Below, one piece after another: positions 52,401-63,577 of a DNA stretch of 64,000 bases; positions within the stretch are counted from its first letter, which is position 1, and each line of letters begins with the position of its first letter. Under the pieces are notes generated by a model. That model was not told the origin of the DNA, did not search any database, and saw only the letters and a program-made list of their open reading frames with translations. The position numbers were made by a program, and so were the translations under genes. The stretch comes from Flavobacteriales bacterium (GTDB lineage Bacteria; Bacteroidota; Bacteroidia; NS11-12g; UBA955), in assembly GCA_002737705.1 (NCBI GenBank), contig NSIM01000002.1, positions 62,001 through 126,000 on the forward strand. Direction: 5' to 3'.

Positions 52401-53764
52401 ATCAACTTGGGTTGAAACGCTTGAATACCCAATCTGTGAAGCGTAGGAGCACGATTCAACAAAACGGGGTGTCCCTTCAAAATATTTTCAAGAATATCCC
52501 AAATAATAGGATCTTTTTTCTCGACAATTTTTTTCGCAGTTTTTACTGTTTTTACGATGCCACGCTCAATTAATTTACGGATAATAAATGGCTTAAACAA
52601 TTCAGCGGCCATGCTTTTCGGTAAACCACATTCATTCAATTTGAGCGTAGGTCCAACCACAATAACAGAACGACCAGAATAATCCACACGCTTACCCAAT
52701 AAATTTTGACGGAATCTACCTTGCTTTCCTTTCAGCATATCGCTCAAAGATTTTAAAGGTCTGTTGCCCTCACTTTTAACAGCACTGGCTCTTCGGGTAT
52801 TGTCTAGCAAAGAATCGACAGCTTCCTGCAACATGCGTTTTTCGTTGCGCAAGATTACTTCTGGGGCTTTGATCTCGACCAATCGTTTTAAACGATTGTT
52901 GCGAATGATAACACGGCGATACAAATCATTTAAATCTGAAGTTGCAAAACGACCCCCTTCCAAAGGTACCAATGGGCGCAATTCAGGTGGAATCACAGGC
53001 AACATCTTCATAATCATCCACGCGGGGCGATTTTCACCTGTCAGCTGGGCACCACGGAAGCTTTCAATTACTTTCAGACGCTTTAATGCTTCTTGTTTTC
53101 TTTGCTGGGATGTCTCGGTCGCGGCTTGGTTGCGCAAATCATACCCAAGGGTATCGAGATTGATTCTATTTAACAGTTCTTCCAAGGCACTGGCTCCCAT
53201 CATGGCAATAAATTTGTTGGGATCTGCATTGTCCAAGGCTTGATTTTCCTTTGGCAATGCATCGACAATGTCTAAATACTCTTCTTCGGTAAGCAAATCC
53301 AAATAATTAACATTGCTTACAAGGCCTGCTTGAACAACCACATAGCGCTCATAGTAAATTACCATGTCGAGTTTCTTGGTTGGTATACCCAATAAATATC
53401 CAATTTTGTTTGGCAAGGAACGGAAATACCAGATATGGGCAATGGGGACAACCAAATTGATATGTCCCATTCTCTCTCTTCGCACTTTTTTCTCCGTTAC
53501 CTCAACCCCGCAACGATCGCAGACAATCCCTTTGTATCGGATGCGTTTGTATTTTCCACAATGACATTCGTAATCCTTTATAGGACCAAAAATTCGCTCG
53601 CAAAAAAGACCTCCCATTTCTGGCTTGTAACTACGGTAATTGATTGTTTCAGGTTTGATAACCTCGCCAAAACTTCGGCGCAATATGCTTTCAGGTGAAG
53701 CAAGTGAGATGCGAATCTTACTAAAATTACTTCCCTGTTTTTGTATTTTTTTTTGAATTTGCAT
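49460..53764 (-). CDS. rpoC: DNA-directed RNA polymerase subunit beta'
   Basis: A 1434-aa beta' subunit. Visible signatures are the zinc ribbon [20 protein letters not shown] with CGVEV, the RNAP catalytic loop [19 protein letters not shown] with three metal-binding Asp, the bridge/trigger region [16 protein letters not shown], and the second zinc site [15 protein letters not shown]. Length is normal for Bacteroidota. It follows rpoB after 16 bases and ends the operon. Confidence 0.99.
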   Translation of the reverse strand: MQIQKKIQKQGSNFSKIRISLASPESILRRSFGEVIKPETINYRSYKPEMGGLFCERIFGPIKDYECHCGKYKRIRYKGIVCDRCGVEVTEKKVRRERMGHINLVVPIAHIWYFRSLPNKIGYLLGIPTKKLDMVIYYERYVVVQAGLVSNVNYLDLLTEEEYLDIVDALPKENQALDNADPNKFIAMMGASALEELLNRINLDTLGYDLRNQAATETSQQRKQEALKRLKVIESFRGAQLTGENRPAWMIMKMLPVIPPELRPLVPLEGGRFATSDLNDLYRRVIIRNNRLKRLVEIKAPEVILRNEKRMLQEAVDSLLDNTRRASAVKSEGNRPLKSLSDMLKGKQGRFRQNLLGKRVDYSGRSVIVVGPTLKLNECGLPKSMAAELFKPFIIRKLIERGIVKTVKTAKKIVEKKDPIIWDILENILKGHPVLLNRAPTLHRLGIQAFQPKLIEGKAIQLHPLVCAGFNADFDGDQMAVHVPLGNAAVAEAQLLMLASHNILNPANGSPITVPSQDMILGLYYITKERKSTPEHPVIGEGLRFYGSEEAIIAYNEGRASLHSKVKCKVTILENGELVEKIIDTTIGRIIFNQVVPREVGYINELLKKKNLREIITNIIRFSGVAAAADFLDNIKNLGFHYAFKGGLSFNLSYVKIPVEKEGLVNKAIEEVMEIKSNADMGFITNNERYNQVIDLWTRVNNHLARILINDLQNEDQGFNPIYMMLDSGARGSKEQIRQLGGMRGLMAKPQKNSGGSGGDTIENPIISNFKEGLNVLEYFVSTHGARKGLADTALKTADAGYLTRRLHDVAQDVVITDPDCGTLRGISMSAFMTNDEITESLYERILGRTSLDNVYHPKTGELIINGGLELTEQISKAIEDAGIEELEIRSVLTCENLNGVCAACYGRNLATGRMVQEGESAGVIAAQSIGEPGTQLTLRTFHTGGAAMNIAADNTLVTKYEGSVSFDGMRTVTKFDTDESGNVKNSEIVLGRSGEVRILDPKSKTVITSYNIPYGAILMVKEGQKVKKGDVMCTWDPFNTLIISDIDGKNVYENVIEGVNMREEGDDQTGLSELVIIESRDKTMVPQFRVEGSDEITKIFNMPVGAILVAKNGNVVKAGDILAKIPRSANRTRDITGGLPRVTELFEARNPSNPAVVAEIDGVVSYGISKRGNQEIIITSKDEEVKHYQVPLSKHILVHDGDYVRAGHPLSDGAITPQDILRIEGPASVQRYVLNGIQEVYRLQGVTINDKHIEVIVRQMMQKMEIVDPGDTRFLEAEIVDRWSLRRENDNIWDKKFVTDPGDSVVMHAGQIVSLKDLRQENSAMRRQDKKLVQFRNASSATATPILQGITRASLGTQSFMSAASFQETTKVLNEAAISGKIDELKGLKENVIVGHLIPAGTGLKKFDQVITGSKEEYERLLAAKFEEAEEEA

Positions 53765-53780
53765 GATTAATTTTTAGTTC

Positions 53781-56700
53781 TTAATCCATAAATGTTAACT
53801 CTAAACCCAATCCACGGAGTTCGTGAAGCAATACGTTAAATGACTCTGGAGTACCAATATTGGTAATATTATCCCCTTTAACGATGGCTTCATATGCCTT
53901 GGCTCTTCCCGTAATATCGTCTGATTTTACAGTGAGAATTTCGCGTAAGATATTGGCGGCACCATATGCCTCCAAAGCCCAAACTTCCATTTCACCGAAA
54001 CGCTGACCACCAAACTGCGCCTTACCACCCAAAGGTTGTTGGGTAATGAGGGAGTAAGGTCCGATGGAACGCGCGTGCATTTTGTCATCAACCATATGCC
54101 CTAGTTTTAGCATATAGGTGATACCAACTGTAGTCGGTTGGTCAAATTTTCCACCCGATAGTCCGTCATTCAGATACACCAACCCATTCTTGGGTATTCC
54201 CGCTTTTTCAGATACTTCATCAATCTCTGCCATGGTAGCGCCATCAAAAATTGGTGTTGCAAAACGCACACCCAACTCTTTGCCAGCCCATGCCAATACC
54301 GTTTCATAAATTTGACCCAAATTCATACGAGAAGGCACACCCAAAGGATTTAATACAATATCCATCGGGGTTCCATCATCCAAGAAAGGCATGTCTTCTT
54401 CGCGAATAATACGGGCAACTATACCTTTATTTCCGTGTCTACCAGCCATCTTATCACCTACTTTTAATTTTCGTTTGTTGGCAACATATACTTTTGCCAT
54501 TTGAAGAATACCCGTAGGTAATTCATCCCCCACGCTAATTGAGTAATGATCTCTTTTATAATTTGTTACTTTTTCATTATTACAATTGATAAAATTTGTC
54601 AAGCACCGAACGACAAGTTCATTTTTACTGGTATCATTGCTCCAATTGTAGTAATTCACATTGCTGTAATCGATGCTCATCAGGTTCTTTAACGTGAATT
54701 TAGTTCCTTTTGAAATCAATTCTTCACTGTACATATTATACACTCCGTGCGATGTTTTACCACCCACCAATTGAAACAGTTTTTTGACCAGCTCATCTTT
54801 TAAATTACCCAAGTCTTTGCGGTGTTCATCATCCATTTTGGTTAAACGTGATTTGTCACCCGCGCGAATACTCTTATCTTTCTTGCTCTTGGAGAACAAT
54901 TTTTTGTCAATAACAACACCCAAAGCACCTGGAGATGCCTTGAGAGAAGCGTCTTTAACATCACCGGCTTTATCTCCAAAGATTGCACGCAATAACTTTT
55001 CTTCTGGAGAAGGCTCAGTTTCACCTTTTGGCGTGATTTTCCCAATTAAAATATCACCTTCCTTCACATCAGAACCCACACGAATCAATCCGTTTTCATC
55101 AAGGTTTCGGGTCATTTCCTCACTCACGTTTGGAATGTCGTTGGTTAATTCCTCTTCACCCCTCTTGGTATCACGCACTTCCAATTCGTATTCAGTAATA
55201 TACACAGTGGTATACCAATCGTCTTTCACCACTCTCTCCGAAATTACAATTGCATCCTCAAAATTGTAACCCTGCCATGGCATGTATGCCACGCGCAAGT
55301 TTCTACCCAAAGCCAATTCTCCACCTTGAGTTGCATACCCTTCGCAAAGAACCTGGCCTTTACTCACACGATCACCCTTTTTGACAATGGGTCGAAGATT
55401 GATGCAAGAGTTTTGGTTGGTTCTGCGGAACTTAATCAAATTATACGTTTTTGTATCCCCAGTAAAACTCACTAAATCATCCAAATCATTGTGGTCATAG
55501 CGAATACGAATCTCTCTAGAATCAACGTATACCACATCTCCATTTCCTTCGGAATTGATAAGAGAACGACTGTCTCTGGCAACTTTTTCTTCCAACCCAG
55601 TTCCAACAATGGGCGCTTCGGGAAGCAAAAGAGGAACTGCCTGACGCTGCATGTTTGAGCCCATCAATGCACGGTTGGCATCATCGTGCTCCAAGAAAGG
55701 AATCAAAGAAGCCGCAATCGAAACAATTTGATTTGGCGCTACATCCATGTATTCAATTTGCTCAGGTGCTACCAGTGGGAAGTCACCTTCTTTACGACTT
55801 TTAACATAGGAAGTTTTAAAATTTCCCTTTTCGTCTAATTCTGCATTTGCTTGGGCAATGGTTTTTCCATCTTCTTCTTCAGCAGATAAATATACGATGC
55901 CGCTTTCAACCTTACCATTGACAACTTTTCGGTATGGTGTTTCTAAGAACCCCATGCCATTGATCTTGGCATGAACACACAAGGAAGAAATTAGGCCAAT
56001 ATTAGGCCCTTCAGGTGTCTCGATGGTACACAGGCGACCATAGTGGGTGTAATGTACATCACGCACCTCAAAACCTGCACGCTCTCTGCTCAAACCACCT
56101 GGCCCAAGTGCGCTCAAACGACGTTTGTGCGTAATTTCTGCGAGAGGATTAATCTGGTCTAAGAACTGACTCAGTTGATTGGTTCCAAAAAATGAATTGA
56201 TGACAGAGGACAACGTTCGGGCATTTACCAAATCTTGTGGGGTAAATACTTCATTGTCGCGAATGTTCATTTTTTCGCGAATGGTACGGGCCATACGGGC
56301 CAATCCAACACCAAATTGTGCATACAATTGCTCACCAACGGTACGAACCCTTCGATTGCTCAAATGGTCAATATCATCCAATATTTCCGAACCATTATAG
56401 AGTTCAATCAAATACTTGATAATGCTAATAATATCACCTTTTGTAAGTACGCGAACATCCATTGATGTATCGGAACCCAATTTTTGATTGATGCGGTACC
56501 TGCCTACTTCACCCAAATCATAACGCTTGTCTGAGAAGAATAAACGCTCGATAATACCACGAGCGGTTTCCTCGTCTGGGGGATCTGCATTACGCAATTG
56601 ACGGTAGATTACTTCCAAGGCCTCTTTGCCATTGTTAGAAGTATCTTTTTGCAAGGTGTTATAAATTATATCATAGCTAATCCCACTATCGGTTTCAGCA

Positions 56701-57584
56701 TTAAGAATAATGGATTTAAGGCCTGCATCTACAATGACGTCGATATGTTCTTCGGTTAATACCGTATCGCGTTCGAGTATGACCTCATTGCGTTCAATTG
56801 AAACTACTTCACCCGTGTCTTCATCAACAAAATCTTCAATCCAAGTACGAAGAACCCTGGCAGCCAATTTGCGTCCTACAACACGTTTCAAACCCGCTTT
56901 GGATACTTTTACTTCTTCACTTAAACCAAAAATATGCAAGATATCTTTGTCACTTTCAAAACCAATTGCACGAAGCAAGGTCGTAACTGGAAACTTCTTC
57001 TTTCGATCGATGTATGCATACATTACAGCATTTACATCTGTGGCAAATTCAATCCAAGATCCCTTAAAAGGAATTACACGTGCCGAAAACAATTTGGTTC
57101 CATTGCTGTGAACACTTCTACCAAAGAAAACACCTGGGGAACGATGGAGTTGACTCACAATGACGCGTTCAGCACCATTGATGATAAAGGTTCCGTTGGG
57201 AGACATATAGGGAATTGTTCCCAAATAAACGTCTTGAACTATGGTCTGGAAGTCTTCGTGCTCTGGATCGTTGCAACTTAACTTAAGCTTTGCCTTCAAT
57301 GGCACAGCATAGGTTAATCCACGTTCGATACATTCATTAATAACATAACGAGGGGGATCAACAAAATAATCGAGGAACTCCAATACAAATATATTGCGGG
57401 TATCTGTTATTGGGAAATTCTCACGAAAAACTTTAAAAAGTCCTTCACCTTCGCGCTTGTCGGATGGCGTATCTAACTGAAAAAATTCTTGGAAAGATTC
57501 TAGTTGTACATCTAGAAAATCGGGGTAGTCAATGGCATGAATTACCTTTCCAAATGATATCCTTTTGTTTTGAATTGTGCTCAA
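53781..57584 (-). CDS. rpoB: DNA-directed RNA polymerase subunit beta
   Basis: A 1267-aa beta subunit. The rifampicin region reads [20 protein letters not shown] and [20 protein letters not shown], and [15 protein letters not shown] and [19 protein letters not shown] are in place. The initiation codon is TTG (MSTIQNKR), with no nearby in-frame ATG before the conserved RISFGK segment. A 97-base gap with a strong hairpin separates it from rplL, while the following rpoC is close, so the two RNA polymerase genes may be expressed below the ribosomal genes upstream. Confidence 0.99.
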   Translation of the reverse strand: MSTIQNKRISFGKVIHAIDYPDFLDVQLESFQEFFQLDTPSDKREGEGLFKVFRENFPITDTRNIFVLEFLDYFVDPPRYVINECIERGLTYAVPLKAKLKLSCNDPEHEDFQTIVQDVYLGTIPYMSPNGTFIINGAERVIVSQLHRSPGVFFGRSVHSNGTKLFSARVIPFKGSWIEFATDVNAVMYAYIDRKKKFPVTTLLRAIGFESDKDILHIFGLSEEVKVSKAGLKRVVGRKLAARVLRTWIEDFVDEDTGEVVSIERNEVILERDTVLTEEHIDVIVDAGLKSIILNAETDSGISYDIIYNTLQKDTSNNGKEALEVIYRQLRNADPPDEETARGIIERLFFSDKRYDLGEVGRYRINQKLGSDTSMDVRVLTKGDIISIIKYLIELYNGSEILDDIDHLSNRRVRTVGEQLYAQFGVGLARMARTIREKMNIRDNEVFTPQDLVNARTLSSVINSFFGTNQLSQFLDQINPLAEITHKRRLSALGPGGLSRERAGFEVRDVHYTHYGRLCTIETPEGPNIGLISSLCVHAKINGMGFLETPYRKVVNGKVESGIVYLSAEEEDGKTIAQANAELDEKGNFKTSYVKSRKEGDFPLVAPEQIEYMDVAPNQIVSIAASLIPFLEHDDANRALMGSNMQRQAVPLLLPEAPIVGTGLEEKVARDSRSLINSEGNGDVVYVDSREIRIRYDHNDLDDLVSFTGDTKTYNLIKFRRTNQNSCINLRPIVKKGDRVSKGQVLCEGYATQGGELALGRNLRVAYMPWQGYNFEDAIVISERVVKDDWYTTVYITEYELEVRDTKRGEEELTNDIPNVSEEMTRNLDENGLIRVGSDVKEGDILIGKITPKGETEPSPEEKLLRAIFGDKAGDVKDASLKASPGALGVVIDKKLFSKSKKDKSIRAGDKSRLTKMDDEHRKDLGNLKDELVKKLFQLVGGKTSHGVYNMYSEELISKGTKFTLKNLMSIDYSNVNYYNWSNDTSKNELVVRCLTNFINCNNEKVTNYKRDHYSISVGDELPTGILQMAKVYVANKRKLKVGDKMAGRHGNKGIVARIIREEDMPFLDDGTPMDIVLNPLGVPSRMNLGQIYETVLAWAGKELGVRFATPIFDGATMAEIDEVSEKAGIPKNGLVYLNDGLSGGKFDQPTTVGITYMLKLGHMVDDKMHARSIGPYSLITQQPLGGKAQFGGQRFGEMEVWALEAYGAANILREILTVKSDDITGRAKAYEAIVKGDNITNIGTPESFNVLLHELRGLGLELTFMD

Positions 57585-57635
57585 TTTATTTTGTTTTTAA
57601 AAGTTTGACAATTGTGATAATCTTAAAACGCCCAA

Positions 57636-57661
57636 AAGGCCCTCGGAAATTCCGGGGCCTT
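57636..57661 (-). promoter_or_regulatory. Hairpin between rplL and rpoB, possible attenuator
   Basis: On the minus strand AAGGCCCCGG...CCGAGGGCCTTTT folds with AAGGCC/GGCCTT and further inner G-C pairs; a short T run follows. It lies where a partial terminator between rplL and rpoB would adjust the ratio of ribosomal proteins to RNA polymerase, as known in Escherichia coli. Its efficiency is unknown. Confidence 0.6.
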
Positions 57662-57681
57662 AAGGTATATTGATTTATTGT

Positions 57682-58068
57682 TTACTTAATTTCAACTGAA
57701 GCACCGGCGTCTTTAAGTTTAGCTGCTAAGTCTTCTGCTTCTGCTTTAGAAACTTTTTCTTTAACCGCTTTCGGAGCGCCATCCACCAAGTCTTTGGCCT
57801 CTTTCAAGCCCAAGCCAGTCAAATCTTTTACCATCTTCACAATCTGAAGTTTGGCAGCACCTGCTGCCAATAAAATTACATCAAATTCTGTTTGTTCAGC
57901 AATTGCACCCGCACCGGCGTCACCACCAGATGAAGGAGCGGCTACAGAAGCAGCAGCGGCAGCTGCAGGCTCAATACCATGCTCTTCTTTTAAAATTTGA
58001 GCAAGCTCGTTAACCTCTTTTACAGTAAGGTTTACCAACTGGTTTGCGAAATCTTTTAAATCTACCAT
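57682..58068 (-). CDS. rplL: 50S ribosomal protein bL12
   Basis: A 128-aa L7/L12 stalk protein: helical N-terminal dimerisation part, alanine/glycine hinge ([20 protein letters not shown]) and the C-terminal domain [20 protein letters not shown] and [16 protein letters not shown], which recruits GTPase factors. It is 26 bases after rplJ. A hairpin follows before rpoB. Confidence 0.98.
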   Translation of the reverse strand: MVDLKDFANQLVNLTVKEVNELAQILKEEHGIEPAAAAAASVAAPSSGGDAGAGAIAEQTEFDVILLAAGAAKLQIVKMVKDLTGLGLKEAKDLVDGAPKAVKEKVSKAEAEDLAAKLKDAGASVEIK

Positions 58069-58094
58069 TGTTATGTTAATTATACGTTTTTTTG

Positions 58095-58616
58095 TTAGTT
58101 GCGTTCTTGAAGGGCTTTTACCAAGCCACCAATTTTTTGAGGTCCATTGGTCTGCAAAGCAGAGATTACATTTTTGATGGGTGATTGAAGCAATCCAATA
58201 ATTTCTCCAATCAAATCGTTTTTGGTTTTTAAGTTAACCAATATGGCCAACTGTTCGTCACCTAAGAAAACGGCATTGTCAATCCATGCACCCTTCAACA
58301 ATACATTTTGGCTTGCTCCCCTGAAATCTTTAATGGATTGTGCAGGCATTTTCTGAAGTTCAGAAGTGAGTACACAAGTGGTTCCTTTCAAGACGTCTTT
58401 CAAGGCACCAAAATCTTTGCCGCTTTGGTCCATTGCGATGCGCAATAAAGAATTTTTTACCATGCGCATTGAAACACCGCGCTCAAAAAGCAAACGGCGC
58501 AACTGATTTGTTTCGTTCGCGCTCAAACCATTGGTATCTGCAAGATAAACAAAATTGTTTTTCTTGAAGGTTTCGGTTAGTTCGGAGACTACTTCTGATT
58601 TACCTGCCTTGTTCAT
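58095..58616 (-). CDS. rplJ: 50S ribosomal protein uL10
   Basis: A 173-aa uL10, base of the L12 stalk, with [20 protein letters not shown] and [16 protein letters not shown] and the C-terminal helix that binds L12 dimers. It follows rplA by three bases, so a separate L10 leader is absent and expression comes from the upstream promoter. Confidence 0.98.
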   Translation of the reverse strand: MNKAGKSEVVSELTETFKKNNFVYLADTNGLSANETNQLRRLLFERGVSMRMVKNSLLRIAMDQSGKDFGALKDVLKGTTCVLTSELQKMPAQSIKDFRGASQNVLLKGAWIDNAVFLGDEQLAILVNLKTKNDLIGEIIGLLQSPIKNVISALQTNGPQKIGGLVKALQERN

Positions 58617-58619
58617 GGT

Positions 58620-59315
58620 TTATAATCCTGGGATTGATTTAATGTCTATGTTCACACTTGGACTCATTGTACTGCTCATATAAATGCTTCGGAAATAAGT
58701 TCCTTTGGCAGCACTTGGCTTTAATTTTTGCAATACTTGTATGAGTTCAAGCGCATTTTCGCTCAACTTATCTGCCTCAAAAGAAACCTTGCCTACAGAC
58801 GTATGGATGATGCCAGTTTTGTCTACTTTAAAATCGATTTTACCCGCCTTAACTTCAGTAACAGCCTTGCCAACATCTAATGTAACGGTTCCACTCTTTG
58901 GATTGGGCATAAGATTACGCGGACCGAGTATTTTACCCAATCGACCCAATTTGGCCATCACACTGGGAACTGCGATTATAATATCAATGTCTGTCCAACC
59001 CGTGCCAATTTTTTCAATATACTCTTCCAATCCAACAAAGTCTGCTCCTGCATCAAGGGCTTCTTGCTCTTTGTCGGGATTACACAAAACCAAGGTGCGG
59101 ATTACTTTCCCCAATCCATGGGGCAGAGCAGCCACACCACGAACCATTTGATTTGCTTGTCGGGGGTCAACACCCAAACGAATATCGATATCTACCGAGG
59201 AATCAAATTTGGTGCTAGAAATATCCTTCAGGATATTACTAGCTTCCAACAAAGTATACAACTTTGTATTGTCGTATTTGGCTTCTGCTTCTTTTCTTTT
59301 TTTAACAACTTTCAT
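58620..59315 (-). CDS. rplA: 50S ribosomal protein uL1
   Basis: A 231-aa uL1 with [40 protein letters not shown] and the conserved RNA-contact segment [19 protein letters not shown] followed by SGTVT. It is located 11 bases after rplK. L1 is also the usual autoregulator of the rplKA mRNA. Confidence 0.98.
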   Translation of the reverse strand: MKVVKKRKEAEAKYDNTKLYTLLEASNILKDISSTKFDSSVDIDIRLGVDPRQANQMVRGVAALPHGLGKVIRTLVLCNPDKEQEALDAGADFVGLEEYIEKIGTGWTDIDIIIAVPSVMAKLGRLGKILGPRNLMPNPKSGTVTLDVGKAVTEVKAGKIDFKVDKTGIIHTSVGKVSFEADKLSENALELIQVLQKLKPSAAKGTYFRSIYMSSTMSPSVNIDIKSIPGL

Positions 59316-59326
59316 GGTCTATTCAA

Positions 59327-59764
59327 TTAAAATGGGGATGTCCCTGACACTGTTATACCCATACTTCGGGCGGATCCTGCAACCAATTTCATAGCTGATT
59401 CAACGGTAAAACAGTTTAAATCAGGCATTTTATCTTCTGCAATCAGTTTTACCTGTTCCCAAGTAACAGAACCCACTTTTTTGCGATTGGGCTCAGCAGA
59501 TCCTTTTTGGAGTTTGGTAGCATCCAATAACTGTGTTGCTACTGGGGGTGTTTTGATGATAAAATCGAAAGACTTGTCTGAATAGACAGTGATTACCACC
59601 GGCAATACCTTGCCTATTCTGTCTTGTGTACGAGCATTAAATTGCTTGCAAAAGTCCATGATATTCAATCCTTTTGAACCCAAGGCAGGACCAATTGGAG
59701 GAGCAGGGTTGGCTTGGCCACCTTTTATCTGAAGTTTAACGAAACCTTTTATTTCTTTTGCCAT
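59327..59764 (-). CDS. rplK: 50S ribosomal protein uL11
   Basis: A 145-aa uL11 with [39 protein letters not shown] and the C-terminal RNA-binding ending [20 protein letters not shown]. Part of the stalk base that stimulates GTPases. Nine bases after nusG. Confidence 0.98.
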   Translation of the reverse strand: MAKEIKGFVKLQIKGGQANPAPPIGPALGSKGLNIMDFCKQFNARTQDRIGKVLPVVITVYSDKSFDFIIKTPPVATQLLDATKLQKGSAEPNRKKVGSVTWEQVKLIAEDKMPDLNCFTVESAMKLVAGSARSMGITVSGTSPF

Positions 59765-59773
59765 TGGGTATTT

Positions 59774-60328
59774 TTACAATTTTTGTATTTGGTTATAATT
59801 GAGTTCAAGGGGTGTACGACGACCAAAAATTTTGACCATCACCTTAATTTTTCTTTTTTCTACATTGACTTCTTCAATAACACCATCAAAATCGTTAAAT
59901 GGGCCATCAACAACCTTAACTGATTCTCCCACCAAGAAATGTTCTTCATCAACAGCATCTCCATCACTCATGCTATCGGCGGTTCCGAGAATTCTACTTA
60001 ACTCATTGGCTCGAAGTGGAACCGGTTGATTTCTGGCACCCAAAAATCCAACAACACTGGTAACACTTTTTATCAATGGCATTATTTCCGGATCTGACAG
60101 GTCAGCATGAATTAGAATATATCCAGGAAAAGCACTGCGTTCTTTAATGGCTTTTTTGCCATTTTTTATAAGGTATACTTTTTCTGTAGGAATTAAAATT
60201 TCAAGTACAAATGCACTTTTTCGCTCTCGCTCAAGTTCGACAGTAATGGTGTGCTTTACCTTCTTTTCTTGACCGGTAATTGCACGAACTACGTACCATT
60301 TGTGTTTTTCTTCTACAGTTGTCATCAT
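59774..60328 (-). CDS. nusG: Transcription termination/antitermination protein NusG
   Basis: A 184-aa NusG: an NGN domain (KWYVVRAITGQEKKVKHTIT, SAFPGYILIHADLSD, VVGFLGARNQPVPL) and a C-terminal KOW domain (VGESVKVVDGPFNDFDGVIE then EVNVEKRKIKV). It binds RNA polymerase and couples it to Rho or to the ribosome. Its ATG overlaps the secE stop (TAATG), so translation is coupled. Confidence 0.98.
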   Translation of the reverse strand: MMTTVEEKHKWYVVRAITGQEKKVKHTITVELERERKSAFVLEILIPTEKVYLIKNGKKAIKERSAFPGYILIHADLSDPEIMPLIKSVTSVVGFLGARNQPVPLRANELSRILGTADSMSDGDAVDEEHFLVGESVKVVDGPFNDFDGVIEEVNVEKRKIKVMVKIFGRRTPLELNYNQIQKL

Positions 60329-60528
60329 TACTTAAACAATTTATAAAACTGACCAAGACCTATTCCCAACACACTGTCAAGTGCCCAGATTATGAGCGCA
60401 AAAATGAGTGAGGCAACAAGTACAATCCATGTACTTTCTCTCAAATCTTCCCAAGACGGCCAAGAGACCTTATTGAGCAGTTCGTCTCTGGTTTCGCGGA
60501 AATAGTTATTTATTCTTCCAAACATCAC
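60328..60528 (-). CDS. secE: Preprotein translocase subunit SecE
   Basis: A 66-aa protein with the SecE pattern: NYFRETRDELLNKVSWPSWE amphipathic helix and a single membrane span WIVLVASLIFALIIWALDSV. It is part of the SecYEG channel. It lies between tRNA-Trp and nusG, as usual in Bacteroidota. Confidence 0.96.
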   Translation of the reverse strand: MMFGRINNYFRETRDELLNKVSWPSWEDLRESTWIVLVASLIFALIIWALDSVLGIGLGQFYKLFK

Positions 60529-60541
60529 TCTTTAATATTAG

Positions 60542-60612
60542 CACGGGCACTAGGATTCGAACCCAGATCAAAGGTTTTGGAGACCTCTATTCTACCATTG
60601 AACTATGCCCGT
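60542..60612 (-). tRNA. tRNA-Trp (anticodon CCA)
   Basis: A 71-base tRNA on the minus strand with acceptor arms ACGGGCA/TGCCCGT, discriminator G, anticodon loop CTCCAAA and T loop GGTTCGAATCC. No CCA is encoded. It lies between tuf and secE. Confidence 0.95.
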
Positions 60613-60664
60613 ATTACAAGGGAGTGTTTCACAACATCCCCCTTTTAACAAATTCTACTCAATA

Positions 60665-61846
60665 TTAATTCAACAATTCTGTCACCTGACCAGCACCTAC
60701 GGTTCTGCCACCTTCACGGATCGCAAAGCGAAGGTTCTTATCCATAGCAATGGGCTGAATTAATTCAACCGTAATTGAGATGTTGTCACCAGGCATAATC
60801 ATTTCAGTACCAGCAGGCAAAGTAATTTCACCTGTTACATCTGTTGTACGGAAATAAAATTGTGGGCGGTATTTGTTAAAGAATGGGGTATGACGACCCC
60901 CTTCTTCTTTGCTCAAAACATACACCTCAGCCTTAAATTTAGAATGGGGCTTAACAGATTTTGGAGCACAAATTACCATTCCACGACGAATATCATTTTT
61001 GTCTACACCACGCAAAAGAATACCTGCATTGTCGCCCGCTTCGCCGCGATCCAACAATTTACGGAACATCTCAACACCCGTACAGGTAGAGGTTAGAGTA
61101 GATCCATACCCAATGATTTCAACACTGTCTTGAATATTGATAACGCCACGCTCAATACGACCTGTAGCTACTGTGCCACGACCTGTAATTGAGAAAACGT
61201 CTTCAACTGGCATCAAAAAAGGCAAATCAACCAAACGGGGAGGGATGGCAATCCAAGTATCAACAGAATTCATCAAATCCATTATTGTATCCACCCACTT
61301 GGCATCACCATTCAATCCACCCAATGCAGAACCACGGATAATTGGGGTTTCACTTTCGAACTTGTAAAATTCCAATAATTCACGCATTTCCATTTCGACA
61401 AGATCCAACATTTCTTCGTCATCTACGCTGTCTACTTTGTTCATAAAAACAACCAGACGAGGAACACCAACCTGACGTGCCAACAAAATATGTTCGCGGG
61501 TTTGTGGCATTGGGCCATCTGTGGCTGCAACAACCAAGATAGCACCATCCATTTGTGCAGCACCTGTAACCATGTTTTTGACATAATCGGCGTGACCAGG
61601 ACAATCTACGTGAGCATAATGACGGGTTGCCGTTGAGTATTCAACGTGGGCCGTATTAATAGTGATACCGCGCTCTTTTTCTTCTGGAGCAGAGTCGATA
61701 GACTCGAAAGAACGTCTTTCGGAAAGGCCAGCATTGGCCAATACTGAAGTGATGGCCGCAGTCAAAGTGGTCTTACCGTGGTCAACGTGACCAATGGTAC
61801 CAATGTTCAAGTGCGGCTTGGAACGGTCAAATGTTTCTTTTGCCAT
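60665..61846 (-). CDS. tuf: Elongation factor Tu
   Basis: A 393-aa GTPase with G1 GHVDHGKT, G3 [13 protein letters not shown]4 NKVD, and the effector region [12 protein letters not shown]. Domains 2 and 3 ([30 protein letters not shown]) are complete. It delivers aminoacyl-tRNA to the ribosome. It is flanked by tRNA-Thr upstream and tRNA-Trp downstream, so processing of tRNAs probably releases its mRNA. Confidence 0.99.
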   Translation of the reverse strand: MAKETFDRSKPHLNIGTIGHVDHGKTTLTAAITSVLANAGLSERRSFESIDSAPEEKERGITINTAHVEYSTATRHYAHVDCPGHADYVKNMVTGAAQMDGAILVVAATDGPMPQTREHILLARQVGVPRLVVFMNKVDSVDDEEMLDLVEMEMRELLEFYKFESETPIIRGSALGGLNGDAKWVDTIMDLMNSVDTWIAIPPRLVDLPFLMPVEDVFSITGRGTVATGRIERGVINIQDSVEIIGYGSTLTSTCTGVEMFRKLLDRGEAGDNAGILLRGVDKNDIRRGMVICAPKSVKPHSKFKAEVYVLSKEEGGRHTPFFNKYRPQFYFRTTDVTGEITLPAGTEMIMPGDNISITVELIQPIAMDKNLRFAIREGGRTVGAGQVTELLN

Positions 61847-61877
61847 AGTTATTTTTTTGTTTTTTTTAAAAGTTTTG

Positions 61878-61949
61878 AGCCAATGAGGGGAATTGAACCC
61901 CTGACCTTTTCCTTACCAAGGAAACGCTCTACCCCTGAGCTACATCGGC
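61878..61949 (-). tRNA. tRNA-Thr (anticodon GGT)
   Basis: A 72-base tRNA, acceptor GCCGATG/CATTGGC with one G-T wobble, anticodon loop TTGGTAA, T arm AGGGGTTCAATTCCCCT, discriminator U. It lies 31 bases before the tuf start. Confidence 0.95.
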
Positions 61950-61983
61950 TTATTCTACAAAGGTTTCCCTCTGTTTCAAAGAG

Positions 61984-62056
61984 AGCGGGAGACGAGGCTC
62001 GAACTCGCGACCTACAGCTTGGAAGGCTGTCGCTCTACCAACTGAGCTACTCCCGC
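61984..62056 (-). tRNA. tRNA-Gly (anticodon TCC)
   Basis: A 73-base tRNA, acceptor GCGGGAG/CTCCCGC, anticodon loop CTTCCAA, T loop GAGTTCGAGCCTC. Discriminator U, no encoded CCA. Confidence 0.95.
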
Positions 62057-62075
62057 AATCGGTATAAAAGTTAAG

Positions 62076-62155
62076 TGGGGGTAAGTGGACTCGAACCACT
62101 GGACCCGAAGGAGCGGATTTACAGTCCGCCGCAATTGCCGCTATGCGATACCCCC
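62076..62155 (-). tRNA. tRNA-Tyr (anticodon GTA)
   Basis: An 80-base class II tRNA, acceptor GGGGGTA/TACCCCC, anticodon loop CTGTAAA, variable arm CTCCTTCGGGTC, T loop GGTTCGAGTCC, discriminator A. Confidence 0.95.
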
Positions 62156-62201
62156 AGTAAATCCGAAGCTTCCCGCGAACGAGGCATACTTTTATACCAT
62201 G

Positions 62202-62274
<73 letters not shown>

Positions 62275-62459
62275 CTTTAAACATAAGAACGCACGTGACC
62301 AAAGGCCACTTTCCTAAAAAGGACTGCAAAAATAGTATTTATTTGTCAATTTTCAAACCTTAACGCGATTTTTTGCGTATTAATTTTTTGCTTTGCCAAA
62401 TACCCGATTCAATGAACCTTTTTAATCAAATCTCAAGCCCCTCAGTGAAAAATCTGTTA

Positions 62460-62467
62460 TACCTTTG
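62460..62467 (+). promoter_or_regulatory. -7 box TACCTTTG, 6 bases from start
   Basis: Exact TAnnTTTG on the plus strand, then TACGCA and the ATG of the DUF4340 gene. It argues against the track's TTG start, which lies inside the box. Confidence 0.55.
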
Positions 62468-62473
62468 TACGCA

Positions 62474-63538
62474 ATGCAAAAACGTTCAAGAATACGGATA
62501 GCCCTTCTGTTTGGAATGCTAGGAATATCGGCCCTTCTTTGGAAAAATATCAATAAAACTACCGATATTTCGCATGATTTGTTTGCCCTCAAAAATCCGC
62601 AATCTGTAACCCGAATTACATTCTCACCCAACAATTCCAAGCAATCCTATCTTGTTATAGAAAAAATACAAGGCCGATGGATGGTTCGCAATAAAAACAA
62701 TACCTACCCAGCCGACACCCTATCGGTAAACCAACTTCTTTTTTGGGCCATGCCCCATTTACAGGTAAAATCACCGATCCCAGATGCCATGAAAGACATG
62801 GTAACCAAAGACATTGGACTCAATGGTACCAAGGTGATATTTTCTAAGGGAGACCAAGAAATTCATACTTTTTTTGTTGGATATGCTTCGGCGACCCAAG
62901 AATCTACCTATATGTATTTTCCAGAAACAGAAAGGCCTTGCGAAATCACTCTGCCTGGATTTGCCGGCTATCTTACCCCCTATTTTAATACCAATATCGA
63001 TTTATGGCGGTCTATATTTTTGGTAGAAACTTCCCTACCCGAAATTACAAGTCTGCATGTGATTTGGCCCAATGCACCCGAAACATCTTTCACCATAAAA
63101 CAGGATGGCGATAGAACACAATTATTCAATGAAAAAAATCAACTTGTTAAAGCCAATCAAAGTCTTATGGCGGGCTATCTAGATTTGTGCAAAACTCTTC
63201 CAAGAGAGGCTGGAGAGTCGGCGGGTATAAATAAAAACAAAGAGGCCGCAAACAAAATCCGAAATGCCATACCAATGGTTGTTTTTGAATATACCTTTAC
63301 CCATGCGCCCAAACAAATTATCTACTTATACAGAATGGATCTGAGTGGTGAAACCTATTCTTTGGAATCACGAACGGGAGAACTAAAATCCAAGGAAACC
63401 GAACTTTTTTGGGCACACAGTTCCTACGACAAAACACTGTGGGTGGTTCAAGAAATCGTGTTGAGAAATCGACTGAGGCGATTGGAAAATTTTAGCCAGT
63501 CTGCTACAAAGACACTCTCCCCTTCACTTATACAATAA
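62474..63538 (+). CDS. DUF4340 domain protein
   Basis: A 354-aa protein with an N-terminal signal anchor (IALLFGMLGISALLWKNI), a conserved opening segment NPQSVTRITFSPNNSKQSYL and repeated beta-strand units (GRWMVRNKNNTYPADTLSVN; IHTFFVGYASATQESTYMYF). This is the pattern of DUF4340, proteins found beside gliding/ABC exporter genes (GldG-like loci) in some Bacteroidota and of unknown biochemical role. No such ABC genes follow in the visible part. The ATG at 62474 is chosen over the TTG at 62465. Confidence 0.75.
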   Translation: MQKRSRIRIALLFGMLGISALLWKNINKTTDISHDLFALKNPQSVTRITFSPNNSKQSYLVIEKIQGRWMVRNKNNTYPADTLSVNQLLFWAMPHLQVKSPIPDAMKDMVTKDIGLNGTKVIFSKGDQEIHTFFVGYASATQESTYMYFPETERPCEITLPGFAGYLTPYFNTNIDLWRSIFLVETSLPEITSLHVIWPNAPETSFTIKQDGDRTQLFNEKNQLVKANQSLMAGYLDLCKTLPREAGESAGINKNKEAANKIRNAIPMVVFEYTFTHAPKQIIYLYRMDLSGETYSLESRTGELKSKETELFWAHSSYDKTLWVVQEIVLRNRLRRLENFSQSATKTLSPSLIQ

Positions 63539-63577
63539 AAGAATACTGTAACGCGACCTTGAAATCCACCTCCCGAA

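Noticed and set aside
54784-55269. 161-aa and similar plus-strand ORFs in rpoB and rpoC
   Set aside because: Antisense shadows of the polymerase genes, serine-rich as expected from complementing these codons.
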